Under the pieces are notes generated by a model. The model did no database searches. It saw only the letters and a list, made by a program, of their open reading frames with translations, and was not told the origin of the DNA. The translations under genes and the position numbers were made by a program. Of a stretch of DNA of 64,000 nt, positions 46,318 through 54,983 are shown piece after piece. Position 1 is the stretch's first letter. The number at the start of each line of letters is the position of its first letter. The stretch comes from Maribacter orientalis (lineage in GTDB: Bacteria > Bacteroidota > Bacteroidia > Flavobacteriales > Flavobacteriaceae): NCBI RefSeq assembly GCF_900109345.1, contig NZ_FNZN01000002.1:186001-250000 (forward strand). Reading direction: 5' to 3'.

Positions 46318-47664
46318 ATGGAGCACATCGTAATTATTGGTAACGGAATATCTGGGGTTACTTTAGCCAGACATATACGTAAGCTATCAGATAATAAAAT
46401 CACCATTATTTCTGCAGAAAGCGATTATTTTTTCTCCCGTACCGCATTAATGTATGTTTACATGGGCCACATGAAATTTGAACATACTCAGCCATATGAA
46501 AATTGGTTTTGGAAAAAAAACAGAATAGATTTAGTGAATGGCTTTGTAGAAAAAGTTGCAACTGATTCAAAAAAGCTAACCCTAAAAGATGGCTCTACCA
46601 TTACTTATGATAAGTTGGTAATTGCAACAGGATCAAAACCGAATAAATTTGGTTGGCCAGGTCAAGATTTAAAAGGTGTTCAAGGACTATATTCAAAACA
46701 AGACCTAGAATTACTTGAAAAAAATGCTCCCAATAATGAGGTTTGTAACCGAGCTGTTATTGTTGGTGGTGGACTCATTGGTATTGAAATGGCAGAAATG
46801 CTTCGTTCTCGAAAAATACCGGTAACCTTTCTTGTGCGCGAAAAAAGTTTTTGGAACGGAGTCTTGCCAGAAGGCGAATCAGCTATGATTAACGAGCACA
46901 TTTTAGAACATCATATCGATTTACGTTTAGACACCAATCTTAAAGAGATACTATCTGACGAAACCGGAAGGGCTAGAGCTATAGTTACCGATAAAGGTGA
47001 CACTATAGAATGTAATGTTGTAGGGTTAACCGCTGGTGTCACCCCTAATATTGATTTTCTAAAAGAATCTGGTATCGCATTAGGAAGAGGTGTAAAAGTC
47101 AATCGATTTTTAGAAACCAGCGCGGAAGATGTTTATGCCATTGGTGACTGTGCTGAACAGCACGAAGGCATAGGCAGTAGAAGACCTATTGAAGCGGTGT
47201 GGTACACTGGTCGTATGATGGGGGAAGCTTTAGCCCAAACCCTATGTGACAATCCTAGAAAATACAACCCCGGACACTGGTTTAATTCTGCAAAGTTTTT
47301 AGATATAGAATACCAAACGTATGGTTGGGTATTTAGCGAACGAAGCAAAGAAGACCACGAGTATCATTTTCACTGGAGGCACGCAAAAGAAAAAATTTGT
47401 ATCACCATTGCATATCATATAGACACTATGAAATTTTTAGGCATCAATACCTTCGGTATTCGTATGAGACATGAGATTTTTGACCAATGGCTTACTGCGA
47501 ATAAAGATATAGACCACGTAATGACCTACCTCAAAGATGCAAATTTCGACCCTGAGTTTTACAAACTATACGAGGCAGAAATAGTAAACAAATACAATGC
47601 GGACTTTAAAAAAAATATACGACTAGAAAAGAAAAGTTGGAAACGAATTTTTAGCAAAGCTTAA
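46318..47664 (+). CDS. FAD/NAD(P)-dependent oxidoreductase partnered with polyferredoxin
   Basis: 448 residues from the ATG at 46318 (a TTG ten codons upstream is less likely). It has a pyridine nucleotide-disulfide oxidoreductase fold: FAD dinucleotide site GNGISGVTLARHI at about residues 8-20, ATGSKPNKFGWPG, the NAD(P) site GGGLIGIEMAEML at about 150-162, and the second FAD motif VYAIGDCAEQ at about 280. There is no CxxxxC redox disulfide. The C-terminal 140 residues form an unfamiliar extension with His-rich HFHWRHAKE. It is the likely electron donor or acceptor for the membrane protein encoded 11 bases downstream. The physiological substrate is unknown. Confidence 0.85.
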   Translation: MEHIVIIGNGISGVTLARHIRKLSDNKITIISAESDYFFSRTALMYVYMGHMKFEHTQPYENWFWKKNRIDLVNGFVEKVATDSKKLTLKDGSTITYDKLVIATGSKPNKFGWPGQDLKGVQGLYSKQDLELLEKNAPNNEVCNRAVIVGGGLIGIEMAEMLRSRKIPVTFLVREKSFWNGVLPEGESAMINEHILEHHIDLRLDTNLKEILSDETGRARAIVTDKGDTIECNVVGLTAGVTPNIDFLKESGIALGRGVKVNRFLETSAEDVYAIGDCAEQHEGIGSRRPIEAVWYTGRMMGEALAQTLCDNPRKYNPGHWFNSAKFLDIEYQTYGWVFSERSKEDHEYHFHWRHAKEKICITIAYHIDTMKFLGINTFGIRMRHEIFDQWLTANKDIDHVMTYLKDANFDPEFYKLYEAEIVNKYNADFKKNIRLEKKSWKRIFSKA

Positions 47665-47675
47665 CGAACAAAAAA

Positions 47676-49256
47676 ATGAAAGTACTTCAACATATAGGAA
47701 TAATTATTTTTTTGGTAGGTCTAAGCACATTTGCTGCCTTACCACTTCTTGGAACGTTTAAAGTGGACAAAAACATCGTTCAAGAAATAGTTTCAGACAA
47801 TTCAATTAAAAGTGAGTTATTCATTCAAGATTTAGAAACCAAAATACAAGGTAAAAAGTTTAATGGTGTTCAGAGCTTATCTCCAATAATTGTTTCTGCC
47901 TTAGATAATGCGAATGCTACACACAGAAAAAATAAAGAGTATAAAAAAATTATTTATACAAAAGGTAGAGATATGGCAGGGTCTATTGCCAAAAAATCTG
48001 GAGTAGGCTTTATTGCAGAAAACAAAGGATTAATGTGGTTTTTAACCTTTGGATTAGGCATTATCGGCGCCCTCCTCTTTATTGTTCCCCAAGTAGTTCT
48101 TTTGGGCCCTAAAGGAATTAAGAATGACGGCATCTATCATCAGAGCTCGACCAATAGAGGTTGGATCGCTTGGCTGGTCTTTATCTTCTTGGTTTCATTT
48201 TACTTGATCTTATATTTCCGCCCAGAGTATGCAACCAACTGGACCTACTTAGTAGATCCTATCAGTGAAAGTTTAAGCGGCAACCTAGCCGGTCATTGGT
48301 TCGTATATGGCTTTATGTATTGTGTTGTCATGTCGGTAATGGCCGTACGTATGTACATTAAATATCGCCATAACATTTACCAAGTAGTAAGAACTACATC
48401 TGTATTGTTCTTTCAGATTGTATTCGCCTTTCTAATTCCAGAAATTATGGTGCGTTTACAAATGCCTTACTATGATTTTAAAAATGCTTTCCCCTTAGAT
48501 TATGACTTCTTTTTTCAATGGAATTTAAAAACACTTTTAAATAGTGGTGGTATCGGTATTTTCATCCTTTTTTGGGGGGTGGTTTTAACCTTGGTCATCG
48601 TTCCTGTAATGGTATATTTCTTTGGAAAAAGATGGTACTGTTCTTGGGTTTGCGGTTGTGGCGGTCTAGCAGAAACATTAGGTGATCCTTATAGGCAACA
48701 TTCAGATAAATCACTCTTCGCATGGAAAGTAGAACGTTGGTTGATTCACGGAGTACTTCTTTTTGCCGTTTTAATGACAGGTATGACACTTTATAGTTTC
48801 TTCTCAGAAACGGGTACTGTTTTAGGTATTAAGACCCAAAGTGTACAAAATGTATATAGCCTAGCAATAGGATCTATTTTTGCAGGGGTTATTGGTACCG
48901 GTTTTTATCCAATTTTCGGTAATAGGGTATGGTGTAGGTTTGGTTGTCCTCTAGCTGCTTATTTAGGATTTGTACAACGATTTAAATCGCGCTTTAGAAT
49001 TACCACAAATGGTGGCCAATGTATTTCATGTGGTAATTGTTCTACCTATTGCGAACAAGGTATCGATGTTAGGGCTTATGCCCAAAAGGGTGAAAATATA
49101 GTTCGTTCTAGCTGCGTAGGTTGCGGTGTATGTTCTGCTGTTTGCCCTAGAGGAGTACTTAAATTAGAAAATGGTCCTGAAGAAGGCCGTATCAATCCTA
49201 CAGAAGTTTTATTAGGCAACGATATAGACCTTATGGATTTGGTCAATAAAAAATAG
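47676..49256 (+). CDS. Membrane-bound polyferredoxin (NapH/CcoG/NosR-like)
   Basis: 526 residues. An N-terminal helix (about 5-25) leads into a periplasmic segment of about 85 residues, then about seven more membrane helices. Cys-rich sites on the cytoplasmic side are WYCSWVCGCGG (about 322), WCRFGCPLA (about 422), CISCGNCSTYC (about 449) and CVGCGVCSAVCPRG (about 479), the last two giving a pair of 4Fe-4S clusters. The arrangement resembles NosR, NapH and CcoG. Its tight linkage (11 bases) to an FAD/NAD oxidoreductase suggests a transmembrane electron route from NAD(P)H to a periplasmic acceptor, and the large N-terminal domain may dock that partner. It is not a canonical CcoG, as no cytochrome oxidase genes are nearby. 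Confidence 0.85.
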   Translation: MKVLQHIGIIIFLVGLSTFAALPLLGTFKVDKNIVQEIVSDNSIKSELFIQDLETKIQGKKFNGVQSLSPIIVSALDNANATHRKNKEYKKIIYTKGRDMAGSIAKKSGVGFIAENKGLMWFLTFGLGIIGALLFIVPQVVLLGPKGIKNDGIYHQSSTNRGWIAWLVFIFLVSFYLILYFRPEYATNWTYLVDPISESLSGNLAGHWFVYGFMYCVVMSVMAVRMYIKYRHNIYQVVRTTSVLFFQIVFAFLIPEIMVRLQMPYYDFKNAFPLDYDFFFQWNLKTLLNSGGIGIFILFWGVVLTLVIVPVMVYFFGKRWYCSWVCGCGGLAETLGDPYRQHSDKSLFAWKVERWLIHGVLLFAVLMTGMTLYSFFSETGTVLGIKTQSVQNVYSLAIGSIFAGVIGTGFYPIFGNRVWCRFGCPLAAYLGFVQRFKSRFRITTNGGQCISCGNCSTYCEQGIDVRAYAQKGENIVRSSCVGCGVCSAVCPRGVLKLENGPEEGRINPTEVLLGNDIDLMDLVNKK

Positions 49257-49257
49257 A

Positions 49258-49277
49258 TGCTCAAATGAAGTTGAGCA
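49258..49277 (+). terminator. Probable terminator hairpin after polyferredoxin
   Basis: The perfect 7-base inverted repeat TGCTCAA/TTGAGCA with a six-base loop starts two bases after the stop codon. The T run behind it is weak (ATTTCT), so termination efficiency is uncertain. Confidence 0.5.
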
Positions 49278-49458
49278 ATTTCTAAAATCAGCATTAGTGA
49301 TTTAAATCAATGATCATCGACAATAATCAATCTTAATTTAGATTACAAAAAAAGCATAAAAACGATAATCAACGGTACAAATTCACTATCAAAGTATTTT
49401 AACCGATCTTTGACAACCAAGTTTAGTCCAAATTTATTAATTGGTAAAATGATTGAAC

Positions 49459-49950
49459 ATGAAGCCCTTAATATTCGTTTACGCCATTCTAATCAGCTTT
49501 GTCTTTTTAGCTTTTACAAGTTCTGAAGACAAACGCTATGAACGCACCTTTTATGAAGATGGTACTTTGGCAAGCGAAGGGTGGATGCGTTTTAATGTAA
49601 AGACCGATTACTGGTCGTTTTATCATACGAATGGTAAAATAGCTGAGAAAGGCTTTTTTACTTATGGTAAGAAAGAAAAATATTGGTTTTTCTATGATGA
49701 AAATCGAATTCGTACTAAAGAAGGTAAGTATGTCAAAAATAAGCAGGAAGGCTGGTGGCTCTTTTATGATAAGAAAGGTCAAATAAATCATAAATGTCAA
49801 CTGAAAAATGGAATTGAAAATGGTTATTGTTTGAAATATATAGATTCAAAAATGATATCTGCAGAGAAATATAGCAATGGTGCAAAGATTAAAGAATGGT
49901 CGACATTCAAAGATTTTACACATGAAAACAGTTTATCCGATTTACAATAA
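49459..49950 (+). CDS. Exported MORN-like (YwqK-type) repeat protein
   Basis: 163 residues from the ATG at 49459; a TTG two codons earlier is possible. A hydrophobic leader (about residues 3-20) is followed by five or so repeats of the form GxxxxxYxFxxxGK (YHTNGKIAEKG, YGKKEKYWFFYDENRI, KNKQEGWWLFYDKKGQ). This is the MORN_2/YwqK antitoxin-like fold, which in Bacteroidota often appears in surface or envelope proteins. Its start codon lies about 200 bases after the polyferredoxin gene. Its stop overlaps the next gene's ATG by one base (TAATGG), coupling it to the glycosyltransferases. Confidence 0.83.
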   Translation: MKPLIFVYAILISFVFLAFTSSEDKRYERTFYEDGTLASEGWMRFNVKTDYWSFYHTNGKIAEKGFFTYGKKEKYWFFYDENRIRTKEGKYVKNKQEGWWLFYDKKGQINHKCQLKNGIENGYCLKYIDSKMISAEKYSNGAKIKEWSTFKDFTHENSLSDLQ

Positions 49951-50639
49951 TGGCCGATATAAAAGTAATTATTCCGGCTTTTAACGAAGCAAATTCTATT
50001 GCACATGTCATCAATGAACTACCAAAATCAGTTTCTGAGGTAATTGTTGTTAATAATAATTCCACCGATGATACGGTAAAAAATGCCGAAGCCGCTGGGG
50101 CTACCGTGCTTACAGAAACGAACAAAGGGTATGGGTATGCCTGTCTTCGTGGTTTAGAATATGTGGCATCGAAATCCAAACAGCCCGATATTATCGTATT
50201 TATCGATGGAGACTATTCTGATTATCCTGAAGAGCTGGATAAGGTCGTAGCTCCTATTTTAGAAGATGATATTGATTTTGTTGTTGGGGCCAGAAGAAAA
50301 AATTTGCGTGAAGAAGGGTCAATGACTCCGCAACAAGTGTTCGGCAACTGGTTAGCGACATTTCTAATGCGATTGTTTTTTGGCGCAAAGTTTACCGATT
50401 TAGGCCCTTTTAGAGCCATTAAGTACGAAAAGCTCAAAGAATTGAACATGGAAGACAAAACCTATGGTTGGACAGTGGAAATGCAATTGAAAATTCTAAA
50501 GAAAAAAATGACATATATCGAAGTACCAGTACGTTACAAACGAAGAATAGGTATCTCAAAAGTTTCAGGAACCGTAAAAGGTAGTATATTTGCAGGCATT
50601 AAAATTTTGGGGTGGATCTTCAAATACAGTATAAAATAA
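49950..50639 (+). CDS. GT2 glycosyltransferase, dolichol-phosphate-mannose-synthase-like
   Basis: 229 residues. GT2 motifs are VIIPAFNEANSIAHVI, VVNNNSTDDT, FIDGDYSDYPEEL with the metal-binding DGD, and TDLGPFRAIKYEKL. C-terminal helices are absent, so it is a soluble or peripheral enzyme. It probably transfers a sugar to a lipid carrier or to a glycan. It overlaps the MORN-like gene by one base and is followed by the larger GT2 gene after one base. Confidence 0.92.
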   Translation: MADIKVIIPAFNEANSIAHVINELPKSVSEVIVVNNNSTDDTVKNAEAAGATVLTETNKGYGYACLRGLEYVASKSKQPDIIVFIDGDYSDYPEELDKVVAPILEDDIDFVVGARRKNLREEGSMTPQQVFGNWLATFLMRLFFGAKFTDLGPFRAIKYEKLKELNMEDKTYGWTVEMQLKILKKKMTYIEVPVRYKRRIGISKVSGTVKGSIFAGIKILGWIFKYSIK

Positions 50640-50640
50640 T

Positions 50641-52125
50641 ATGGAATTAGCACTAGCGTATTTTATCATAGCAATTTATAGTTTATCATTACTATTGATT
50701 TTCTTTTATAGCTTGGCGCAGCTAAATCTTTTATTCAACTATTTGTCTCAAAAAAGACAGAATCAAACAGCTCCTAAATTTAATCTTCTAGATCCAAAGG
50801 AAATTCCGTTCGTTACCATTCAACTTCCTGTTTTCAATGAGGAGTATGTAATGGACCGTTTATTAGAGAATATCGCCAAAATAGAATACCCAAAAAGCAA
50901 ATTGGAAATTCAGGTGTTAGATGATTCTACCGATGATACCGTAATTGCTACTGCCGCCACCATTGCTAAATTGCAAGAGACCGGTTTAGATATTCAGCAT
51001 ATTCGCAGAACAGATAGATCCGGCTTTAAGGCAGGGGCATTAAAAGAAGGATTAAAAATAGCAAAGGGAGAATTCATCGCTATTTTTGATGCTGATTTTC
51101 TGCCAGCTTCAGATTGGTTGAAGAAAACCGTTATTTACTTTAAAGATGAAGAAATAGGAGTAGTACAAACCCGATGGGGCCATTTAAACCGTGACTATTC
51201 AACGTTAACAAAAATACAGGCGTTTGCCTTAGACGCCCACTTTACATTAGAACAAGTAGGTCGTAATAGCAAAGGACATTTCATTAACTTTAATGGTACT
51301 GCAGGTATCTGGCGTAAAGAATGTATCATTGACGCTGGTAACTGGGAAGGCGATACGCTAACGGAAGATCTAGACCTAAGTTACCGTGCACAATTAAAGA
51401 ACTGGAAATTTAAATATCTAGAGGACGTGGAAACTCCTGCAGAGCTACCTGTAGTTATCAGTGCCGCACGTTCACAACAATTTCGATGGAATAAAGGTGG
51501 CGCAGAGAACTTTAGAAAAACCGTTTGGAGTGTTGTAAGAGCCAAGAACATACCCTTTAAAACCAAGTTTCATGGGGTTATGCATTTGCTGAACAGCTCT
51601 ATGTTCTTATGTGTATTCTTAGTAGCTATATTAAGCATACCCTCTTTGTATATCAAAAACACCTATGGTCATTTAGACTGGGTTTTCTCTCTACTGAGTT
51701 TATTCGCAATAAGTACCATCATTTTATTTGTATGCTATTGGTTTACCTACAAGAGCATTCAAGGTAGCGGCTTTAACAACTTTGTAGATTACATAAGAAT
51801 ATTCTTTACATTTTTCTCGGTAGCCTTAGGTTTCTCTTTACACAACACTATTGCTGTAATAGAAGGCCACATGGGTAAGCGAAGTGAATTTGTTCGTACC
51901 CCAAAATTCAACATCAGTACGTTGAAGCAAAGTTGGAAAGGAAATAAGTACTTGGCTAAAAAATTATCCCCAAACATGATATTGGAATTCGCCCTAATGA
52001 TTTATTTCATGTTCGGTATGTACAGCGCTATACCTTTAAATGATTTTGGATTGTTTCCTTTTCATTTTATGCTATTCTTAGGTTTTGGGTTTGTTTTCTT
52101 TAAATCACTGACCTCAAGGGCATAA
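50641..52125 (+). CDS. Processive GT2 glycosyltransferase (CesA/Csl-like), multi-pass
   Basis: 494 residues. One N-terminal membrane helix (about 5-28) and four or five C-terminal helices (about 310-470) flank a GT2 domain. It shows the processive-enzyme set: Asp in VLDDSTDDT, FDADFLPASDW (DxD), TEDLDLSYR (TED), and QQFRWNKGG (QxxRW). It probably synthesises or exports a beta-linked polysaccharide or glycolipid. The 3' end (from about 51799) and its terminator recur as a decayed copy 1.6 kb downstream. No membrane-fusion or BcsB-type partner is adjacent. Confidence 0.93.
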   Translation: MELALAYFIIAIYSLSLLLIFFYSLAQLNLLFNYLSQKRQNQTAPKFNLLDPKEIPFVTIQLPVFNEEYVMDRLLENIAKIEYPKSKLEIQVLDDSTDDTVIATAATIAKLQETGLDIQHIRRTDRSGFKAGALKEGLKIAKGEFIAIFDADFLPASDWLKKTVIYFKDEEIGVVQTRWGHLNRDYSTLTKIQAFALDAHFTLEQVGRNSKGHFINFNGTAGIWRKECIIDAGNWEGDTLTEDLDLSYRAQLKNWKFKYLEDVETPAELPVVISAARSQQFRWNKGGAENFRKTVWSVVRAKNIPFKTKFHGVMHLLNSSMFLCVFLVAILSIPSLYIKNTYGHLDWVFSLLSLFAISTIILFVCYWFTYKSIQGSGFNNFVDYIRIFFTFFSVALGFSLHNTIAVIEGHMGKRSEFVRTPKFNISTLKQSWKGNKYLAKKLSPNMILEFALMIYFMFGMYSAIPLNDFGLFPFHFMLFLGFGFVFFKSLTSRA

Positions 52126-52683
52126 AACCGTATTTATAAAATATTTAAAAAAGGGATGGTTGTTGGCTATTCCTTTTTTTTTACCAATTCTACAAAATTG
52201 TTTTAATTACAGGTAAAATAGGAATAGGGGTAGATGTTCTTATTTATGGCACATTTGAGAAAATTATATTTATGGACAAAATATTGAACATTTTGGAACT
52301 TAAAAAAAGTATGAAAATTAAGTTAGATGTTTGAATAGAAGTATGTAAAAGTGAATTATTAACCAAAATTTTCAAGAAAAATCCATTATCAGGGAATGCG
52401 CTCAAGAACTTGTGGCACTTTTAAATTTAAATGATGTATTCCTGAGTAAATGGAAGTTATGATATTATTTCAAGTAACTTTCAGTTCTATCGAAAGTTTG
52501 TAAATTACATTTCTATAGACTTCCACTTGTCAGCTGTTCAAACTGCATCAATACCTTTTCCTACTTCTCAAAATGACGAGTTATAAACTCTCTTTTTATT
52601 TCTTGAACAAAGTTAGATTGGCCAAAATCGCACCAAGGTAAAATTTGTTGCTTATTTGGCATTAATTCCAATAAATCTTATTA
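52126..52683. other. Gene-poor stretch with remnants, between glycosyltransferase and YqhA gene
   Basis: The first 55 bases hold the terminator of the glycosyltransferase. The rest lacks a convincing gene. On the minus strand two short adjoining open pieces, 52561-52662 (33 codons, starting MPNKQQILPWCDFG) and then about 15 codons in the same frame after the stop, look like a broken gene tail; I cannot name it. Confidence 0.4.
52147..52182 (+). terminator. Imperfect intrinsic terminator of GT2 gene
   Basis: AAAAAAGGGATGG and CTATTCCTTTTTTT form a wobble-containing stem followed by eight T, 22 bases after the stop. A second copy of this terminator, with a perfect stem, occurs at 53729-53761. 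Confidence 0.7.
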
Positions 52684-53193
52684 TTAATTATGGTTTTTAT
52701 TTTTAAGAGTAATACTAAACCAAATTAGAACTGCCATGGTTCCAATAATTACAATCCCAAAATTTAGTATTTTATCATGTTCATCGTATTCCACTATTTT
52801 TTGCAATAAAAAAGTTGATAGAAATAATACAATCACTTTTGCGATGTGTCGCTTAAGATCGTTTAAATCGTCAATTTCCATCCAGGTATAACCTTCAAAG
52901 GGCCCAATAAACAATTTATACAAACCAATGGCTAAAATATATAAAACTATAACTAATAAATAAATATCAATAATACTTATAATTCTAGCTGACACTATGT
53001 TCATGTTAATAGCATCTAAATTCTTAATGCCGAGAACAAAAATATCTTTGATTATAATAACAAGTTTGTGTATTCCAATGAGTATGAGTATACCCATAGA
53101 AATAAAAAGTACAATAACTGAAGTAAATGAAAACCACTTTGTACTCCTTAAAAATCTCTTTAATCGGATGTCGTTAACTTTTTTCAAAATCAT
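52684..53193 (-). CDS. YqhA family (UPF0114-like) inner-membrane protein
   Basis: 169 residues. Four predicted membrane helices (about 22-45, 70-92, 122-140, 143-163) surround the family-like middle IISIIDIYLLVIVLYILAIGLYKLFI followed by MEIDDLNDLKRHIAKVIVLFL. This matches the YqhA/UPF0114 pattern, a family of unknown function. It is the only intact gene between the full glycosyltransferase and its decayed tail copy, and it is oriented opposite to them, with no transposase or integrase next to it. Its AT content looks higher than that of the neighbours. Confidence 0.82.
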   Translation of the reverse strand: MILKKVNDIRLKRFLRSTKWFSFTSVIVLFISMGILILIGIHKLVIIIKDIFVLGIKNLDAINMNIVSARIISIIDIYLLVIVLYILAIGLYKLFIGPFEGYTWMEIDDLNDLKRHIAKVIVLFLSTFLLQKIVEYDEHDKILNFGIVIIGTMAVLIWFSITLKNKNHN

Positions 53194-53418
53194 AGCTTCT
53201 TAAGAAATAAAGTAATGGTAAAAAACTGAATTGTAAAATGATATGGGTCACCTTCAATTCACTCTATAGTATAGTTATACTTTTGTAATAACAGTTTACT
53301 CCCGTTGATCAAACAATATAAATTATCACCAATAATTATTGCCTGTTTTAAAATCTATGTTACTAGCATAAAATTATCTCCTCATGTTCAGAAAATCCAA
53401 ATTCAATCGAATTTCGAT
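53194..53418. other. AT-rich intergenic stretch without visible gene
   Basis: Upstream of the YqhA gene and before the start of the glycosyltransferase tail copy. I see no gene, repeat or clear promoter; only short chance open frames. Confidence 0.4.
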
Positions 53419-53707
53419 GAATATATTCTTTACATTTTTCTCGGTAGCCTTAGGTTTCTCTTTACACAACACCATTGCTGTAATAGAAGGCCACCATGGG
53501 TAAGTGAAGTGAATTTGGAAAGGAAATAAGTACTTGGCTAAAAAATTGTCCCCAAACATGATATTGGAATTAGCCCTAATGATTTACTTCATGTTCGACA
53601 TGTACAGCGCTATACCTTTAAATGATTTTCGATTGTTTCCTTTTTATTTTATGTTATCCTTGGACTTTGGCTTTGTATTCTTTAAATCTTTGACTTCAAG
53701 AGCTTAG
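53419..53707 (+). pseudogene. Decayed second copy of GT2 glycosyltransferase 3' end
   Basis: The bases closely match the last 330 bases of the upstream GT2 gene (51799-52125), beginning at AATATATTCTTTACATTTTT and ending at the TAG that matches the TAA of the intact copy. Three disabling changes are visible: an extra C in CCACCATGGG (CCACATGGG in the intact copy), an internal deletion of about 42 bases between GAAGTGAATTT and GGAAAGGAAATA, and scattered substitutions. There is no start codon or catalytic part, so it cannot make an active enzyme. The short minus-strand frame across it is only antisense to this copy. Confidence 0.92.
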
Positions 53708-53728
53708 AATTACAGTTATATTGTATTT

Positions 53729-53761
53729 AAAAAAGGGATGGTAGTTAGCCATCCCTTTTTT
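53729..53761 (+). terminator. Duplicated terminator, perfect stem
   Basis: AAAAAAGGGATGG and CCATCCCTTTTTT form a perfect 13-base stem with a seven-base loop, in the same place after the decayed tail as the terminator after the intact GT2 gene. Confidence 0.85.
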
Positions 53762-54013
53762 AATTCAGTAACTACATGAAGGTATATTAGAAATTTTCTA
53801 AAGGACTTTTCACCTTTGATAGACATTGAGGTGTAACCTCGGTATATATTTGTGTGTTGTGAAACATTACCAAAACGAATAATAGTATTTCTAGCCAACC
53901 ACGGACTCTAAAAGAATATGCATTATTTAAGGAATATTAACAAAATGAAGTTAAGGTTACGATAGAGCAGATTACACCTTTTGAAATCGTTGTTTAAACC
54001 CTATATTTAATTT

Positions 54014-54193
54014 ATGGCTAAGAAAATAAACAATATAGAATCCATTGAATACGCTCTAGTTCACGGTGAAATAAAGGCAGGTCATGGTTTTGCATCTGGA
54101 AAAGGAAAGGATGAGAGATATCCGGAAGGAACTTTAAAACAACAATTGAAGACCAAGGAAAACTACTTCAGTTACTTGGTTATGCTTCATTAA
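54014..54193 (+). pseudogene. Truncated gene start (GHGFASGKGK...YPEGTLKQQ protein)
   Basis: 59 codons from an ATG to a TAA. The sequence has a conserved look (HGEIKAGHGFASGKGKDERY, then PEGTLKQQ), resembling the N-terminus of a conserved protein of unknown function found in Flavobacteria that begins with such a GHG-ASG-K motif. The frame ends abruptly, while the neighbouring frame (+2) stays open from 54115 into the next feature, so a frameshift or deletion has probably joined two broken genes. I cannot assign a function. Confidence 0.5.
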
Positions 54194-54219
54194 GTGTAGT
54201 TATAAGCACCCATAAAATA

Positions 54220-54495
54220 ATGACCAATGTCTTTGGAAGAACAAACTCACAAAAAGATAGAGTTACTCGCGATGAAAATATGGAGCTGGAAAAAGAAATC
54301 AGCACTAAGTATTCAAAGAAAACAATAGCTGAAAGTTTCGATATTATAGAAAAGAATATTGATGGTTTTCTTACGTACTGCATGTCTCAAAATGATTTTT
54401 CAGAATTATCACAAGCAGAGAATACAGTAGAGATTTGGGAATATCTAAAGGCTAGAAGTATTGAATTTAAACAGACGGAATTATTAAAAGAATAG
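54220..54495 (+). CDS. Hypothetical protein, possibly a gene fragment
   Basis: 91 residues, charged and mostly helical, ending in LLKE. The frame is open upstream to 54115 without an ATG, overlapping the truncated gene at 54014, so this may be the C-terminal part of a broken gene instead of an independent one. No signal peptide, membrane helix or known motif is seen. Confidence 0.35.
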   Translation: MTNVFGRTNSQKDRVTRDENMELEKEISTKYSKKTIAESFDIIEKNIDGFLTYCMSQNDFSELSQAENTVEIWEYLKARSIEFKQTELLKE

Positions 54496-54665
54496 TTCTA
54501 TTTATAAAATCTGTCAGAAAAATAAAAGCTACATCACTAACAATGAACATGATCCTCAGGCTTAATAAAAAGTTTTGTGTATTCCTGCAGGCAGGCTTAT
54601 GAAGACTTCAATTTCAAACGCAATAAGGAGAAGATTTTATTTGTACAGAAAAAAATAGCACCAAC

Positions 54666-54863
54666 ATGAAGAAACCAAACTTAGCGGTATATATAGCCTT
54701 AATTGTAGTGGTAATTGGATTAATTTTTCAATTTTTAGAAATGGGTCTTTTTGGTGAAAATCCTATTTCTGGAATTACTAAATATCATCAAATATTATTT
54801 TGGGGAGGAATTGCCATTTGGGCCATTGGCCATATGAAGAAAGAGTCATCAGATAAAGAATAA
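54666..54863 (+). CDS. Small two-helix membrane protein
   Basis: 65 residues with two predicted membrane helices (about residues 7-27 and 42-57) and a charged C-terminal tail (HMKKESSDKE). The start is an ATG after an A-rich leader, and a hairpin follows. It is probably a real small protein; its function is unknown. Confidence 0.6.
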   Translation: MKKPNLAVYIALIVVVIGLIFQFLEMGLFGENPISGITKYHQILFWGGIAIWAIGHMKKESSDKE

Positions 54864-54930
54864 AAACAGTTACAAATAATTTACAAAGGTCATAAAATAT
54901 AGACCGATGTAGAAAACTTGTAACTGTTTT
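54863..54930 (+). terminator. Long-loop inverted repeat, possible terminator
   Basis: A perfect 13-base inverted repeat (AAAACAGTTACAA at 54863-54875 and TTGTAACTGTTTT at 54918-54930) encloses 42 bases that contain a smaller GGTC/GACC hairpin. It begins within the last codon of the small membrane protein and ends in TTTT. Confidence 0.5.
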
Positions 54931-54983
54931 AACAACAGACTACCATTATAATCTCTGTTATTATTAAAATAAGTTCTTACTTC

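Noticed and set aside
53374-53559. Minus-strand frame of 61 codons
   Set aside because: It is antisense to the decayed glycosyltransferase tail, and the intact copy shows the same antisense frame at 51789-51977.
54540-54620. CCTGCAGGCAGG palindromic stretch as an attachment or regulatory site
   Set aside because: It is short, appears once, and no partner repeat or regulator is evident.
52126-54900. Mobile element carrying the YqhA gene
   Set aside because: No transposase, integrase, terminal inverted repeats or target-site duplication could be seen; a decayed tandem duplication explains the repeat.
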